Shown here one piece after another: positions 1 through 10,250 of a stretch of 64,000 nucleotides of DNA. A program made the position numbers and the translations under genes. Below the pieces are notes generated by a model. That model worked only from the letters and a program-made list of their open reading frames with translations. It ran no database searches and had not been told where the DNA came from. How positions within the stretch are numbered: position 1 is the stretch's first letter; every line of letters begins with the position of its first letter. Origin of the DNA: Trematomus loennbergii (lineage: Eukaryota > Chordata > Actinopteri > Perciformes > Nototheniidae); the NCBI GenBank assembly GCA_012861695.1, contig JAAOOA010000060.1, forward strand, positions 10,314,954-10,378,953, written 5' to 3'.

Positions 1-1660
1 ATAATCTCTTTAGTGTCACGGGCATAGGCCGTAGGCACAAATAAAGTTTCAAGGAAAACTGATTCCATGCTAATGCTATAAGGACTCTGGAGTGAATAAA
101 GGATCCCAGATGACCGGAACAATACGCTCTGCCACATCACATCCTGAGAGCAAATCAGATTAGAGTTTCCAGTACTAGTGAGCCCACAGGACCAGAGGTG
201 GTTGTGCTTTCGTTTTACATATGCTGTTATTCCAAAGCTATCACCTTTCGTTGATAAAAGTTGAAGTGGCGAAGCTGAGCACTTACTGTAGCACAATCTA
301 TCTAATTACCTGCTGTACAAGCCGAGCAGATGAGGCAATGTAGTTATCGATCTCGCACAGAGTTTCATACGCTGTTTGGAAATTGGAAATTGAGAAATAT
401 GCATCTCCTCCGGTTCGGTTCCTTTTACTGTTACAAGTTAATGGCATTGGGGCAGCAGGGAAAATACATGGAGTATAATCAGGCTTCACAATAGGCTTAG
501 CAGTTTTATTTTCCTCAGCTGGAATGTAAAATGCATCATTGTGTCAGCGGATAAAAAGACAACTAGCTGGGAAGTGATAGAGTGTGAAGAATGGGATTGG
601 ATTTATGGAGGCGCAAAGGTCCGACAGCCCTGACGGAGAGCAGAGAGCTCACATTCATTTGCTTTGTGTCATTTATTCAGGCAATCAAATAAGCAGTTAG
701 TTGACTCGTAAAGAATCCCCTCCATCGCTCTCTCTCTCGTAATTAATTTTGAGCCAACAGCAGCTGGAAGAAGAACTGCAAGGTGAATCATTCTGCACCC
801 GCGCACAAACACGCAAACAAACGCATTGGGATTTGATGGGCCATTCCACATCAACATGGACTTCTTTACCGCAGGTCACATGGCACTTGGTTGCTCTAGT
901 CCGCTTTGTGTATCTCATTAAATGCCCTCTTACCGAGGCACCTGGTCGCTTCTCTGCTACTGCCAAGACTTGCCCACAGGGGGGAAGCCTATCTGGCACA
1001 CACACATGCAGGGACACACACATGTCTGAAGTATATCCTGCCTATCTAACACCCAAACAAAACCCTGCCACTTCTCTGAGTGCATGCTGACTGACAGCAA
1101 GTGTTACAGTCAGACTTGGAGGTAAATGTGATTTCTGGATGGTTTTTAAATGGCAGGCTACTTCAGTAATTAGTCTCCTTCAGCCTCCCATCCATGTTGA
1201 TTAAGAAAATGAGTTCATATTAAGGTCATCGGAGCTGAGGGCATGTCTGGAGAGCAATCTGTTCTTTAATTATATATATTTTTAAATGTTAAAAAGCCTT
1301 ATTTCAGAGTTTTCTAACTCCTTATTATTTTGGAACAGAAGACATACGCCTTTATTTATTTCCTTTGCTTTATGATGACCATTAATGTGTTACCCATAGT
1401 ATATCTCACTTTTCTTTCATTTAAATTAGGTAAAGAGTTATTGAGTGTATAGCAGAAATCCCGGGATCCACTTCACACATCGGACTGATTTCCAATATTA
1501 CTGTATTGTCCTGTATTGCAGTTTTTGTCAAAGAATATGGCCGCGTGGTAACCTAATGTAACGCTTTATGTTGGAATTCTCAGTCACCGTAGAGTTGCAG
1601 CTACCCTTTAAGCTAATAGACTAATGCTTAATGCAACATTACAAAGAGACATGTGCACCT
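1..1660. other. Non-coding sequence, nothing recognised
   Basis: No splice-flanked coding segment, RNA gene or clear repeat was found. The short open frames on both strands lack recognisable domains and have the amino-acid mix of random translation. This lies more than 20 kb beyond the 3' end of the receptor gene. Confidence 0.5.
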
Positions 1661-1670
1661 GCTATCCGCC

Positions 1671-1690
1671 CACACACACACACACACACA
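1671..1690. repeat. (CA)10 microsatellite
   Basis: Pure CA dinucleotide run, the shortest of the arrays in the window. Confidence 0.95.
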
Positions 1691-2029
1691 ACCCAACTGC
1701 TTCATCAAACTGCTGTTGTACCCAATTCCATTTAACAGTCCCCGGTCTGTGTTCAGTGACCTTTTCAATACAAACAAAAAGGTAGACTACAATAGAAATA
1801 AAAACATGTGCCATTTGCCTGTGTGCACATGTGTGTGTTCTAAAGTTCTATCTTTGTGAGAACCAACATCATGTGAAAACAGAGCTCTATAAAGACGTTT
1901 ATTTTGATGATGTCATTATGATAACCTCAGTTTGGGCATGGAGACTGGACAATTAAATATTTGCGTTGTTTTTGTAGTGAGATATTACGTTTAGTTTTTT
2001 CGAAAAACGTGATTGGGTGATTATAGCGC

Positions 2030-2470
2030 CGTGCGCTCAAACCTGGCAACCCACTAGACGGCAGGAGCGTCAGTTAACATGGCAGCGGCTAGCGTTACTC
2101 CAAAAATAGTGAAGTTTGGATTCAAGGATTATGTTGTCGATGACGCTAATAAGAAGAAGTTCGGTATGCAGGGTCTGCAGCATAAAGATCAGTGACACGA
2201 CCCCCACAACATCCAATTTCATTCGTCACTACACAAAAACCCACAGAGAAAGGTGCGTGAATGTGTTGTGTTAGCTAGAAAGCTAACGTTAAGTTTAAGC
2301 TACGTTAGACTTGGTTTCAAATCGTTAAGCATTACAAAGAGAAGACAAAACGGTAAATGAACACTAGAACCCAAGGGATTCATTTTGACTAACCCGATAC
2401 TGACGGGCTGTCAGGAGGGGAGAGAGAGAGAGGAAAAGAGATGCCTCGTTTATTTCCCCTGTGTTATTAT
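2030..2470 (+). mobile_element. hAT-type DNA transposon remnant (5' part)
   Basis: A BED-finger-like exon (separate entry) is followed by about 130 bp of intron-like sequence. A segment at roughly 2390-2445 (GATACTGACGGGCTGTCAGG and a GA-rich stretch) matches, in inverse orientation, part of the hAT element at the right end of the window (about 63.57-63.63 kb). Both stretches therefore come from related elements. No transposase catalytic region is present, so it is a dead fragment. Outer ends were not resolved. Confidence 0.6.
2079..2252 (+). pseudogene. Broken BED zinc-finger exon of a hAT transposase
   Basis: The ATG opens a frame beginning MAAASVTPKIVKFGF and reaching ANKKKF, after which it breaks. 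Shifting by one base at about 2163 continues into a BED-type finger: a C-x2-C pair (CRVC), then TTSNFIRH and a second histidine in HYTKTH. A GTGCGT donor-like site follows, as expected if this is the first coding exon. BED fingers are the N-terminal DNA-binding domain of hAT transposases and of host genes derived from them. The extra base disables the frame, so this is a transposon pseudogene and not a host gene. Confidence 0.7.
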
Positions 2471-3039
2471 CAGAAGTTACTGTAAACTGTTGAATAATGT
2501 AGTTCATCTACTTTTAGTAGTTTGTTTAAATGTTTTAATTATGTTGTTTTTGTTTGTAGAAGTGCATCATTCCTTGATTTATTGTAAAATGAATCTGAAC
2601 TTTTTGATCTGTTATGATGATAAACTGAAGCATTTCTAAATTAACCAATTAACTGAGTTTTAAATCGTCCTACTTAGTTTATAAGGAAATTATGAAGAGG
2701 AACAAATTAAATGATTTGAAAATGATATCTATGTAGGTGCTGATGCTGTTGGCGGTTCTAGTGTTAACAGAAATTTAAATTAAATATGTGTAATGGCAAA
2801 TGCCATATGATTTTCTTACCTGGAATTCTGCCTTTTTGAACAGACTTTTGACTGAGTCCTAGCTATATTGTCTGCAGTTCTAGGGTTAATATGAATCTAA
2901 TATGATTGTCATCGGTCTAAATTAGATTTCAAATGATTAACTGTGTATGTAATGAAGATCATAGTGTGGGTTAAATCCATTTTCATAACCACTGTCTTTT
3001 AACTGATTTAAATGCGGAAACTGGGCTTATTCATCAGAA

Positions 3040-3196
3040 TTTCGTATGACTTGACTTGACTTGCTTGACCTGAGCAATGACTTGACTTGACTTGCTTGAC
3101 TCTCACCACAGTGACTTGGGACTTGCTTGATACTTGTAGGTCAAGACTTGAGACTTGCTCATGACTTGCACATGTAGGACTTACTCCCACCTCTGT
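3040..3196. repeat. Degenerate ACTTG-type repeat at the end of a probable hAT MITE
   Basis: Loose tandem copies of GACTTGACTTG and GACTTGCTTGA fill this stretch. It ends in GTAGGACTTACTCCCACCTCTG-like sequence whose reverse complement starts CAGAGGTGGG, the form usual for hAT terminal repeats in fish. The other end was not found. Confidence 0.5.
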
Positions 3197-3219
3197 TAAT
3201 ATCTGTATTTATGTGTTTG

Positions 3220-4556
3220 AACCCAAATGCAGTACACAGGAAACTGGGAACAGTTCATAATTATATTTAATTTCAAAACTCTGGTACAGAGCAGGTCAGG
3301 TAATGGGCACAGATATATAAAAAGTCCCAGCAGACTAACCAGTAGGAACAGCCAGAGGGTCGGTCGGGGCCAGGCAGAGGATCAGGAAACAGGAGCAGGA
3401 TTTGCGGTTAGCGAGGTAACTTCAGGGTTAACTCTGGGTTTCCGGTCCTACGACGCTGGTTAACTTCTTACCGGGGTAGATCTCCATGGTAACTTATGCT
3501 GAACACCTAACCTGCTCCGGAGCAGGTGTGGTTCCAGATAAGAGATCAACTCAGTGAAAGCACCGCCTGCTGACCAATCAGAGCTCAGTGTGCAGAGTTT
3601 AAATCTATCAAGTCATATTACAGGATAAAGGAAATACAGTTTAAACTGCCGTATACAGGGAAGACGCCGACGTGTCCCACTTATCATTCACATCATCAAT
3701 CACATCATCGATCATATAATATCATAATATGTCATATATTTCCTTATCTGAGTCAGCTTCTCGAGCCGTATCTGGCGTGCAACACTTACTGTAAGCTTAA
3801 AATAATACTTTGGCATACAATATGTGACAATAAGTTACATTGTCACATACTGTATGCCAAAGTATTATTTTAAGCAACACGTTAAGTTGAAGAAACACTC
3901 AAATGTAATTAAAGTCAGATCCTCTCGTGTCTTAGACGGGGCAATGATATCATAAACTGTTAATGTACGCATTCAAACACTCGGTAGTTTTTTAATTTTT
4001 TTACAAGCTGTACTGTATTCACCTTGCAGGTGCAACTATGTGGCTTTTATCCTGGTTTATCTGTTTAAGTCATGGATGTTTAAAGTTTAACTTCTTCATA
4101 TTTGTCTAACATGATAGTTTACTATTCAATCATGAAGTATGACGCTGCGCTGTCAGTACGCTTGTCCATGTTTGTGATTGGTCAAATGCTGCTAACCCCA
4201 CCCCTTTCTCTTGAACGCGTTCTCAGCCGGACAGAGAAACCCTGGGTTGATTTACCGAGTTGATAACCAACATCGCTGGACCGCTTAGCGAGATCGCGTT
4301 TGCTAGGGTTAGTTAAGCCAGATAACTCAAACATATCCAGGGTATGTTAACTGGCTTCGTAGTACAGGGCACAGGTCATTGTTATGAGGCTTAAATACTG
4401 GCCTGATTGCAGATGAGATGCAGCTGGGAGCACAGGTGAGATGATTTGGTGGGCGTGGCTGGCTGGTGTGGTGAGATGGAGGCGAGGTTTGTGGAACAGT
4501 ACTGGGGTTCAGCCATGGTTCAGCAGGTAGAGACAGAGGCAGACTGTGACAGACAT
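3220..4556. mobile_element. Interspersed repeat interrupted by a MITE
   Basis: The outer parts (about 3220-3405 and 4365-4556) read like two halves of one fish interspersed repeat: an ACCCAAATGCAGTACACAGG start and a GGCTTAAATACTGG / GTGACAGACATT end. Between them lies about 0.96 kb with inverted subterminal similarity: GGTCCTACGACGCTGGTTAAC near 3450 resembles the reverse complement of sequence near 4265-4300. I infer a non-autonomous DNA transposon inserted into an older element. No target duplication could be fixed, and the recognition of the outer halves is from memory. Confidence 0.45.
3795..3875. repeat. Long near-perfect hairpin
   Basis: Two 37-base arms separated by a 7-base loop (AAGTTAC) differ at one position, which would be a G:U pair in RNA. 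The left arm begins GCTTAAAATAATACTTTGG and the right arm ends with its complement. It sits near the middle of the MITE described around it, so it may be the palindromic core of the element or a precursor-like small-RNA hairpin. Confidence 0.9.
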
Positions 4557-5522
4557 TAGGCTTGTTTGAGACAAGCGAGACCTGCGCAGACCTGCGCAAT
4601 TGCGATCAACGTCTTGCTAGTGCGTTGCATGATGGTTAGTCATTTTGTCCGACTTGCTCTGGAGGCTCGCCTACATGAGACGTTGAAATCTCGCGGGACA
4701 AAGACGCCCGCAGCCTTGAGAGCGAGGCGGCGCAGTTTCTCTCCACGGGCTGCGGAAGCGAAATGCTTGATGGGAAACGACTCGCTGGTATCTCGAGCTG
4801 AGCGCTCATTGGTGGGTTTTACCCCGTGCTGGTGATGAAACTCTCCATTGGCTCGGCAAAAGTGTGGTGTTGTTTTGTGTCAGTTTTACGTCGCCACTTC
4901 CATTCACATTTTTCATCATTGTTCCACAATGTTTATCATCATTAAATTAATATCTATATATTTTATACTATACTTGCACTGCTTACCGTTGTCATACTTT
5001 ATATATCTTAGCATATTCATACAACACACTGTTCATACTAGGCTAGGCTACTGTGTATATAGTGTATTCATACCCCTCACTGTTTATTCATCATTCAATT
5101 CATTCTATATTTTATTCTATAGATTGTGTACATTACTTTTCACTTTACTGCTTTATGCACTCCTGGTTAGAAGCTAAACTGCATTTCGTTGTCTCAGTAC
5201 CTGTAATCTGTGCAATAACAATAAAGTTGAATCTAATCTTGAGCAGGAACAAATGTATTTACTTAGTGCATATCTGACATTAACGATTAAACACATTTGT
5301 GCATTCTTTATAAATGCAAACCGAGTCAAGCCGACTCCGGAGGTGGCGGTATGCACCTTAAAGTTGTTTGCAATCCGCCAAAAAACCGAAGAAGAAGAAG
5401 AAGAGGAAGAAGCCGACTCCGAGCTGTCCGACTTCAGGCAAGCTTTTTGAGACCTCCCCGGCTGCGATCGGCTATTCTCGTCTACTTTCGAGGCGAGCCG
5501 CAGCTCGTCTCAAACAAGCCTA
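4557..5522. mobile_element. MITE with GGCTTGTTTGAGAC terminal inverted repeats
   Basis: The left end TAGGCTTGTTTGAGACAAG is matched by the reverse complement of the right end, TAGGCTTGTTTGAGACGAG, one mismatch in 19. The outermost TA may be the target duplication. The interior includes GC-rich flanks and a nested non-LTR 3' tail at about 5175-5240 (CTGCATTTCGTTGTCTC, then CAATAAAGTTGAATCTAATC). No transposase is visible, so the element is non-autonomous. Its superfamily is uncertain. Confidence 0.75.
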
Positions 5523-7070
5523 TCGCCTGACATGTTTCGCCGGGCTCAGGAGTCAATCCCAAGTACTTTGTTTGTAGCCTTTATTTATTATTATTATTTA
5601 CTTGCCAGCAGACACCACAAATGGGCATAATGAAAATCGTTTTCAAAACATAACCAAGTCTTTCTTATTGCCTTAACAGGTGCTGCACTGCAAGGGCTTG
5701 AGTGAGCAAACCTATTACTGGTGTTGGTTGACATGAAAGTGCAAACAAATGTAATGTAATAACGTATCATATGTGCATCCGATGGGGAGATGCTAAATAA
5801 ATAGACTGACCATTTAGTGTTGAGGCAATGGTACTCGAGAATGAATGTAGTTAATAATAAAATAGAGAGGGAATTGTGTGTTTGTTTGTTTGTGTGTTGC
5901 CTACCAAGTACAGGAAATATAAGAAAGTGTTATGGTGCATTTGCCTGAGGACTCAGAAACTCGATCCATGCATTGCGGTAAAAGCTACATTTCACACAAG
6001 AAGATTAAGAGAAAGCTGACATGATTCAGACTACTGAATCCCTACTACAGCTAATACCTGGGACTTCAGCTGCTGACATTTGTCACACTGATGATATGCC
6101 ACTTTATTATCCTTCCCTCCTCCCTCCCACTCTCCCTCCTTTGTATACCTACTTATTCACTCGTTTTTCTTAAAAGAGTTGGAGGTTTCTTATTTCTGAT
6201 CATGTCAAGACTCCTTTGTTCCAACATCATCATTTACTTCACACACAAGGAAAACAGGCACAGGGGGCATTCACTTGAAAACATGTTTACAAATGAATGG
6301 CTGGTGCATCCTCCACCAGCAGTGACCCAGTATGGCACCCAGGAGAATAAAGCTAAAGCTTATCCGCTGTGCTCGTCTTAGAAAAAGACAAAGAGTGTGA
6401 GATAGAGAAAGAATGGGAAATGTACAACAGAAGGAAAGGGGATCATGGCAAAATTACGAATGAGTTGCTTTCAAAGGGAATTGTTAAGATCCAAACAAAT
6501 CCAATCTTAATCTGTATGCATGTTGTGTGTTTAATACAGGTTAATGGTGAATGTGAAACTCTTAGACAGAAAATATAACTCATGAGAGATTCAGCACAGA
6601 GCAAAGATCACTTATTTACTTGTAACTATAATCAGCCCAGATTACATTTGAAACATGTGCATTAGATTATAGTTACATGGACAAAAATTACTTGAATTAC
6701 TTATTACATTCAGGGAGTCTTATAGGGACCCTATTAAGCTTTTGGGGGTTCTCAATATCCAAAATGTATCTTTTTGTTTGAGATGGACAAAAAAACTGAA
6801 GGGGAACTGAAATTAGTGGCCCCCTTAATTTAGTATGGTGAAATATGTTCAATATTAGATAAAACATTTAGCCAATTACCAAAAAGTGTATGTAACATGT
6901 TTTCAGTAACCGACTACAGGTACGTGAAGGAGAATGGCAATTTGCTCTCAAACATGCATGCAACCACCACTTGTCTTCTACTGTATGCTACTTTGCTGTA
7001 AACTCCCAGGAGGAAACGCTTACAACATTCTGTAGTGCTAATGGAAGGTTCAGGGTGACACGCTCTCTCT
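5523..7070. other. Non-coding, nothing recognised
   Basis: AT-rich sequence without recognisable exons or inverted-repeat elements. Open frames here are short and featureless. Confidence 0.5.
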
Positions 7071-7073
7071 AAG

Positions 7074-7074
<1 letters not shown>

Positions 7075-7168
<94 letters not shown>
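7075..7168. repeat. (CA)n microsatellite with one CACCAC phase break
   Basis: About 47 CA units. One A is missing near 7104, which flips the repeat phase. The Cys-Val-rich open frame read across it on the minus strand is a by-product of the repeat. Confidence 0.95.
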
Positions 7169-7169
<1 letters not shown>

Positions 7170-7625
7170 ACGCACACATTTATATACACTAACACCACAG
7201 CACAGGTGCTTAAGAGGCTAGAAAGTGAGGAAGGAGAAAAACAAACTTGATCGTAAATCACAACTGAGAAGAAAGATAATCAGCAAAAGTGCAGATAGAA
7301 AAAGGAAGCTTGGAGAGGGAGACAGGGGTCAGGGAGATCGGAAACCGTGATTCCGAGCGTTGCTGATTATGACAAAGCGATAAGTCAGATTTTCTGCCCC
7401 AGTTGCCGTGGCCGCCAGGAGCAGCTGCAGTGCAGCGTTGCATTCGCTTCGCCGTTCCACTCCTCCGTTCCCAGAGCCGGTCGATTATCAATGATACGGA
7501 AAAGCAAGGAAGATCCTGCCGGGCCTGCTGCACGAGAGGAAGAGGGGGGGGTATGGGGGCATGGTGAGAGAGAGAGAAAAGGAGGACATGCTGTTGGCTT
7601 TATTAGTACATCAGTTAAGGCTTAA
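7169..7625. other. Spacer between two CA arrays, nothing recognised
   Basis: About 450 bp of mixed sequence with a more GC-rich middle (7380-7560). I see no coding domain or repeat. Confidence 0.5.
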
Positions 7626-7642
7626 CACACAACACACACACC

Positions 7643-7705
<63 letters not shown>

Positions 7706-7707
7706 CA
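7626..7707. repeat. (CA)n microsatellite with phase breaks
   Basis: CA array interrupted near 7640 and again near 7681 by CC where CAC is expected. Confidence 0.95.
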
Positions 7708-8296
7708 TGTTTTTGTCCCTTAGGTAGGGTATCCTATCTCCTTAAAAAAATAATAATGCCACATTACCTGATACGAAATGGATATAGATACATATGTCTT
7801 ACGAGCGGTCATGTCATCTGAAAACTCAAAATGGTAGCATGATTACAAAAATGTTGCCTAGGGGTTATGAATACTGTGCATTATTTCAATTGTCTGTTTT
7901 TTAGGCACCTGCCCATTATCATACACACTGGCGTAATCCTAGCTCTCTCTAATCCAATGCATGGCAGACAGTCCCAGATGCTTCCTATTTTAAAAGCTCA
8001 GGAAACAAATGCTTTATCAGAAGTTGGAAAGGTAACCTGATGTGCAACCAGTAAAGCTATTTACTTGAATTAAGATGATCTTAAACAGGCAACCAAAAAA
8101 GTTGTATGGAAACTGTAGATTGCAGGGGTCTTCAGAAAGTCCACCTTGCAAAATTTATAGTGACTCAATTCCTCTCATGTTGAAAAGTATAGGATTGTAC
8201 ACATGAACATATAGCTTAAAAGTTCCCATAACACACATTGCATATCTGCCTGTTAAGCAAGCTGATTGGTTGCTGGAATTTCAAGTTTTTAAACTA

Positions 8297-8332
8297 CACA
8301 GGGTCACTCAAACATCTGTGAGTGACCCTGTG
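8297..8332. repeat. Short perfect inverted repeat
   Basis: CACAGGGTCACTCA and its exact complement, 14-base arms, are separated by 8 bases. It lies about 100 bp outside the Harbinger-type element that follows. Confidence 0.85.
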
Positions 8333-8435
8333 CACATTTGCATACATACAGCTGTGTGGTTTATCCCAGGAAGTTTTGTAATGCTCCAAGCAAGGCTTAT
8401 TACTACCTTCTAAGGCAAATGGGGTAAAGCGGTTA

Positions 8436-9028
8436 CGGAGCGTCCACACAGCAGCGTTAAAAAAACCTTCCAACGCTTCTGCCCATTCACTTTGAATGGG
8501 GTGACGTCACTTTGCTCACTTTTCGCCGGACTGCATTGTGGGAAGCAGAGCGGAGATTTCCAGGCATCTCAGGATTCAAAAGTTGAGCAATGTTCAACTT
8601 TTGAAGCTGACGTGGAAGCGTCAGCCAATCAAATCCCGTTTATGCAAATCTGACAGTTCAAGCGCTAGCCAATCAAACCGCGTGTAAGCTGGGAGTGACA
8701 TACCGCAGTTCATTTCCTCATATTCCAAAAAATGGAGGAGAAATTAATTATGGCGGTAGGGAATCACCCGGTGCTTTATGACCAGTCCCTATTTACCTAC
8801 CGGGATACAAACCGGAGGAGCCAGGCATGGAGGGAGGTGGCAGAGACAGTGGTAGGTTTTCGCCTGTTTGGGGAGTTTATATCCAGTTTACTTCGGGCTT
8901 TTTTGCTTTGTATGTCGGGGGCGGGAGATTCATGTGATTGGTTGTTGGTCGCGTTGCTTGCAAAAATCCCCAAGCTTCAGAGACGCCCACCTCCAAGATT
9001 TTTTTAACTCTGCTGTGTGGACGCTCCA
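8436..9028 (+). mobile_element. PIF/Harbinger-type non-autonomous transposon
   Basis: Terminal inverted repeats of about 29 bp (GGAGCGTCCACACAGCAG then GTTAAAAAAA) match with one internal mismatch. They are flanked by a 3-bp TTA direct repeat, the target preference of PIF/Harbinger elements. Inside, on the plus strand, is a short exon with a MADF/Myb-SANT-like domain. This is the type of second protein that Harbinger transposons encode beside the transposase. The transposase is absent, so the element keeps its ends and the start of one gene. A palindromic CRE (GTGACGTCAC) lies at 8501-8510. Confidence 0.85.
8732..8851 (+). pseudogene. First-exon fragment of a Harbinger MADF/Myb-like protein
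   Basis: Forty codons from the ATG to a GTAGGT donor-like site read as the start of a MADF domain. Hydrophobic LIMAV is followed by HPVLYD, a YRD motif and the tryptophan of AWREVAE. These match the spacing of MADF domains, which bind DNA and recruit the Harbinger transposase to element ends. Downstream codons in the same frame look like intron translation. No second exon is present inside the element, so no complete protein can be made from here. The alternative is a domesticated host exon, but the flanking inverted repeats argue against that. Confidence 0.7.
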
Positions 9029-9640
9029 TTAGTGTGAGCTGATATTGTAGAGTGTTTTTTTGTTCACCCATTGACCATAGTTGGCACCAATGGCACAATT
9101 ATGGTAGTACTCAAAAACAAACTTGAACAAGCCACACAAGAGATGAGATATATGACATTGAGTGACTTCAGACAGCACAGTGTAAAGCACTCATGAGGCC
9201 AACCAAGAAGGAGGTTGGTTTGTAGCTTTACCACCTCTAAAATAAATGCCCAGCTGCTTACTAAATGTTTCAGTGGAAAACATATGGGGCTGCATGCAAT
9301 GAATAAACAAAAGGGTAGCTATTCTAGACCCAAACCCGAACCTTAAACGTATTCCAAATGGGAGTCCAAATACCACTTTAATTTGTTTAAGTGATTCATG
9401 CAAAAACATTGTGTAATACATATTTCTGGTCCAAAGGGCTGATGCAGTGATGAATGTATACATAGTAAGGTCATCACTTCATTGTCAGTTATGTACCATC
9501 AGCTCCTGTGTGCAGTATCACATCTAAAGATGAACTGACATTTTGACTGTCGAACACTTTGTTGTCTGAAGACAGCAGAAGGACCTTTCAGTGAAAAAAG
9601 CAAAGCCAACTCTAGAACACACAAGCAAATACACAGTACC

Positions 9641-9641
<1 letters not shown>

Positions 9642-9733
<92 letters not shown>
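9642..9733. repeat. (CA)n microsatellite with one CACCAC phase break
   Basis: About 46 units, phase break near 9688. Confidence 0.95.
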
Positions 9734-9736
<3 letters not shown>

Positions 9737-10162
9737 GTAAAAACCGAGTCTGTCATTTCGACTCTACCTCGCTGCCTTTTTTCTACTGAATCTGTCACAA
9801 AGATATTCTGATAGAGGGATGGTGATCTGACTCAGTGCGACTCACTGTCTGCACTCTTGGATGCTGCGTACCTTGAAAATGCACTCATGCACCATCTGAA
9901 CGCACATGTACACACGCACACCCACACAGATGTACACACTCCAGTACCATTGAAGTTGTCAAAAAGATGTTCTGCAAGGAGAGTTAAAGGTATGACTCAA
10001 TCAGACTCTTCCTGTCTTTCTTATTTTACTCCCTCCACTTACTGCACGACACACACATAAACACACAGATGCAAATATAAGAAAATCTTCAAGCTGTCAA
10101 AAAGATGCAGAGTCTTCTGACTCATTGTCACCCTACAATCTCTTTCTCTCTCCGTCTCTCTG

Positions 10163-10183
10163 TCACACACACACACACACACA

Positions 10184-10240
<57 letters not shown>

Positions 10241-10250
10241 ACACACCACA
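10163..10250. repeat. (CA)n microsatellite with three phase breaks
   Basis: CA array with CC junctions near 10190, 10239 and 10246. Confidence 0.95.

Noticed and set aside
6980..7261. Cys-Val repeat protein on the minus strand
   Set aside because: Translation of a CA microsatellite; the same holds for the His-Thr and Val-Cys frames at 7.6, 9.6, 10.1, 16.9, 35.2, 35.4, 54.9 and 55.8 kb.
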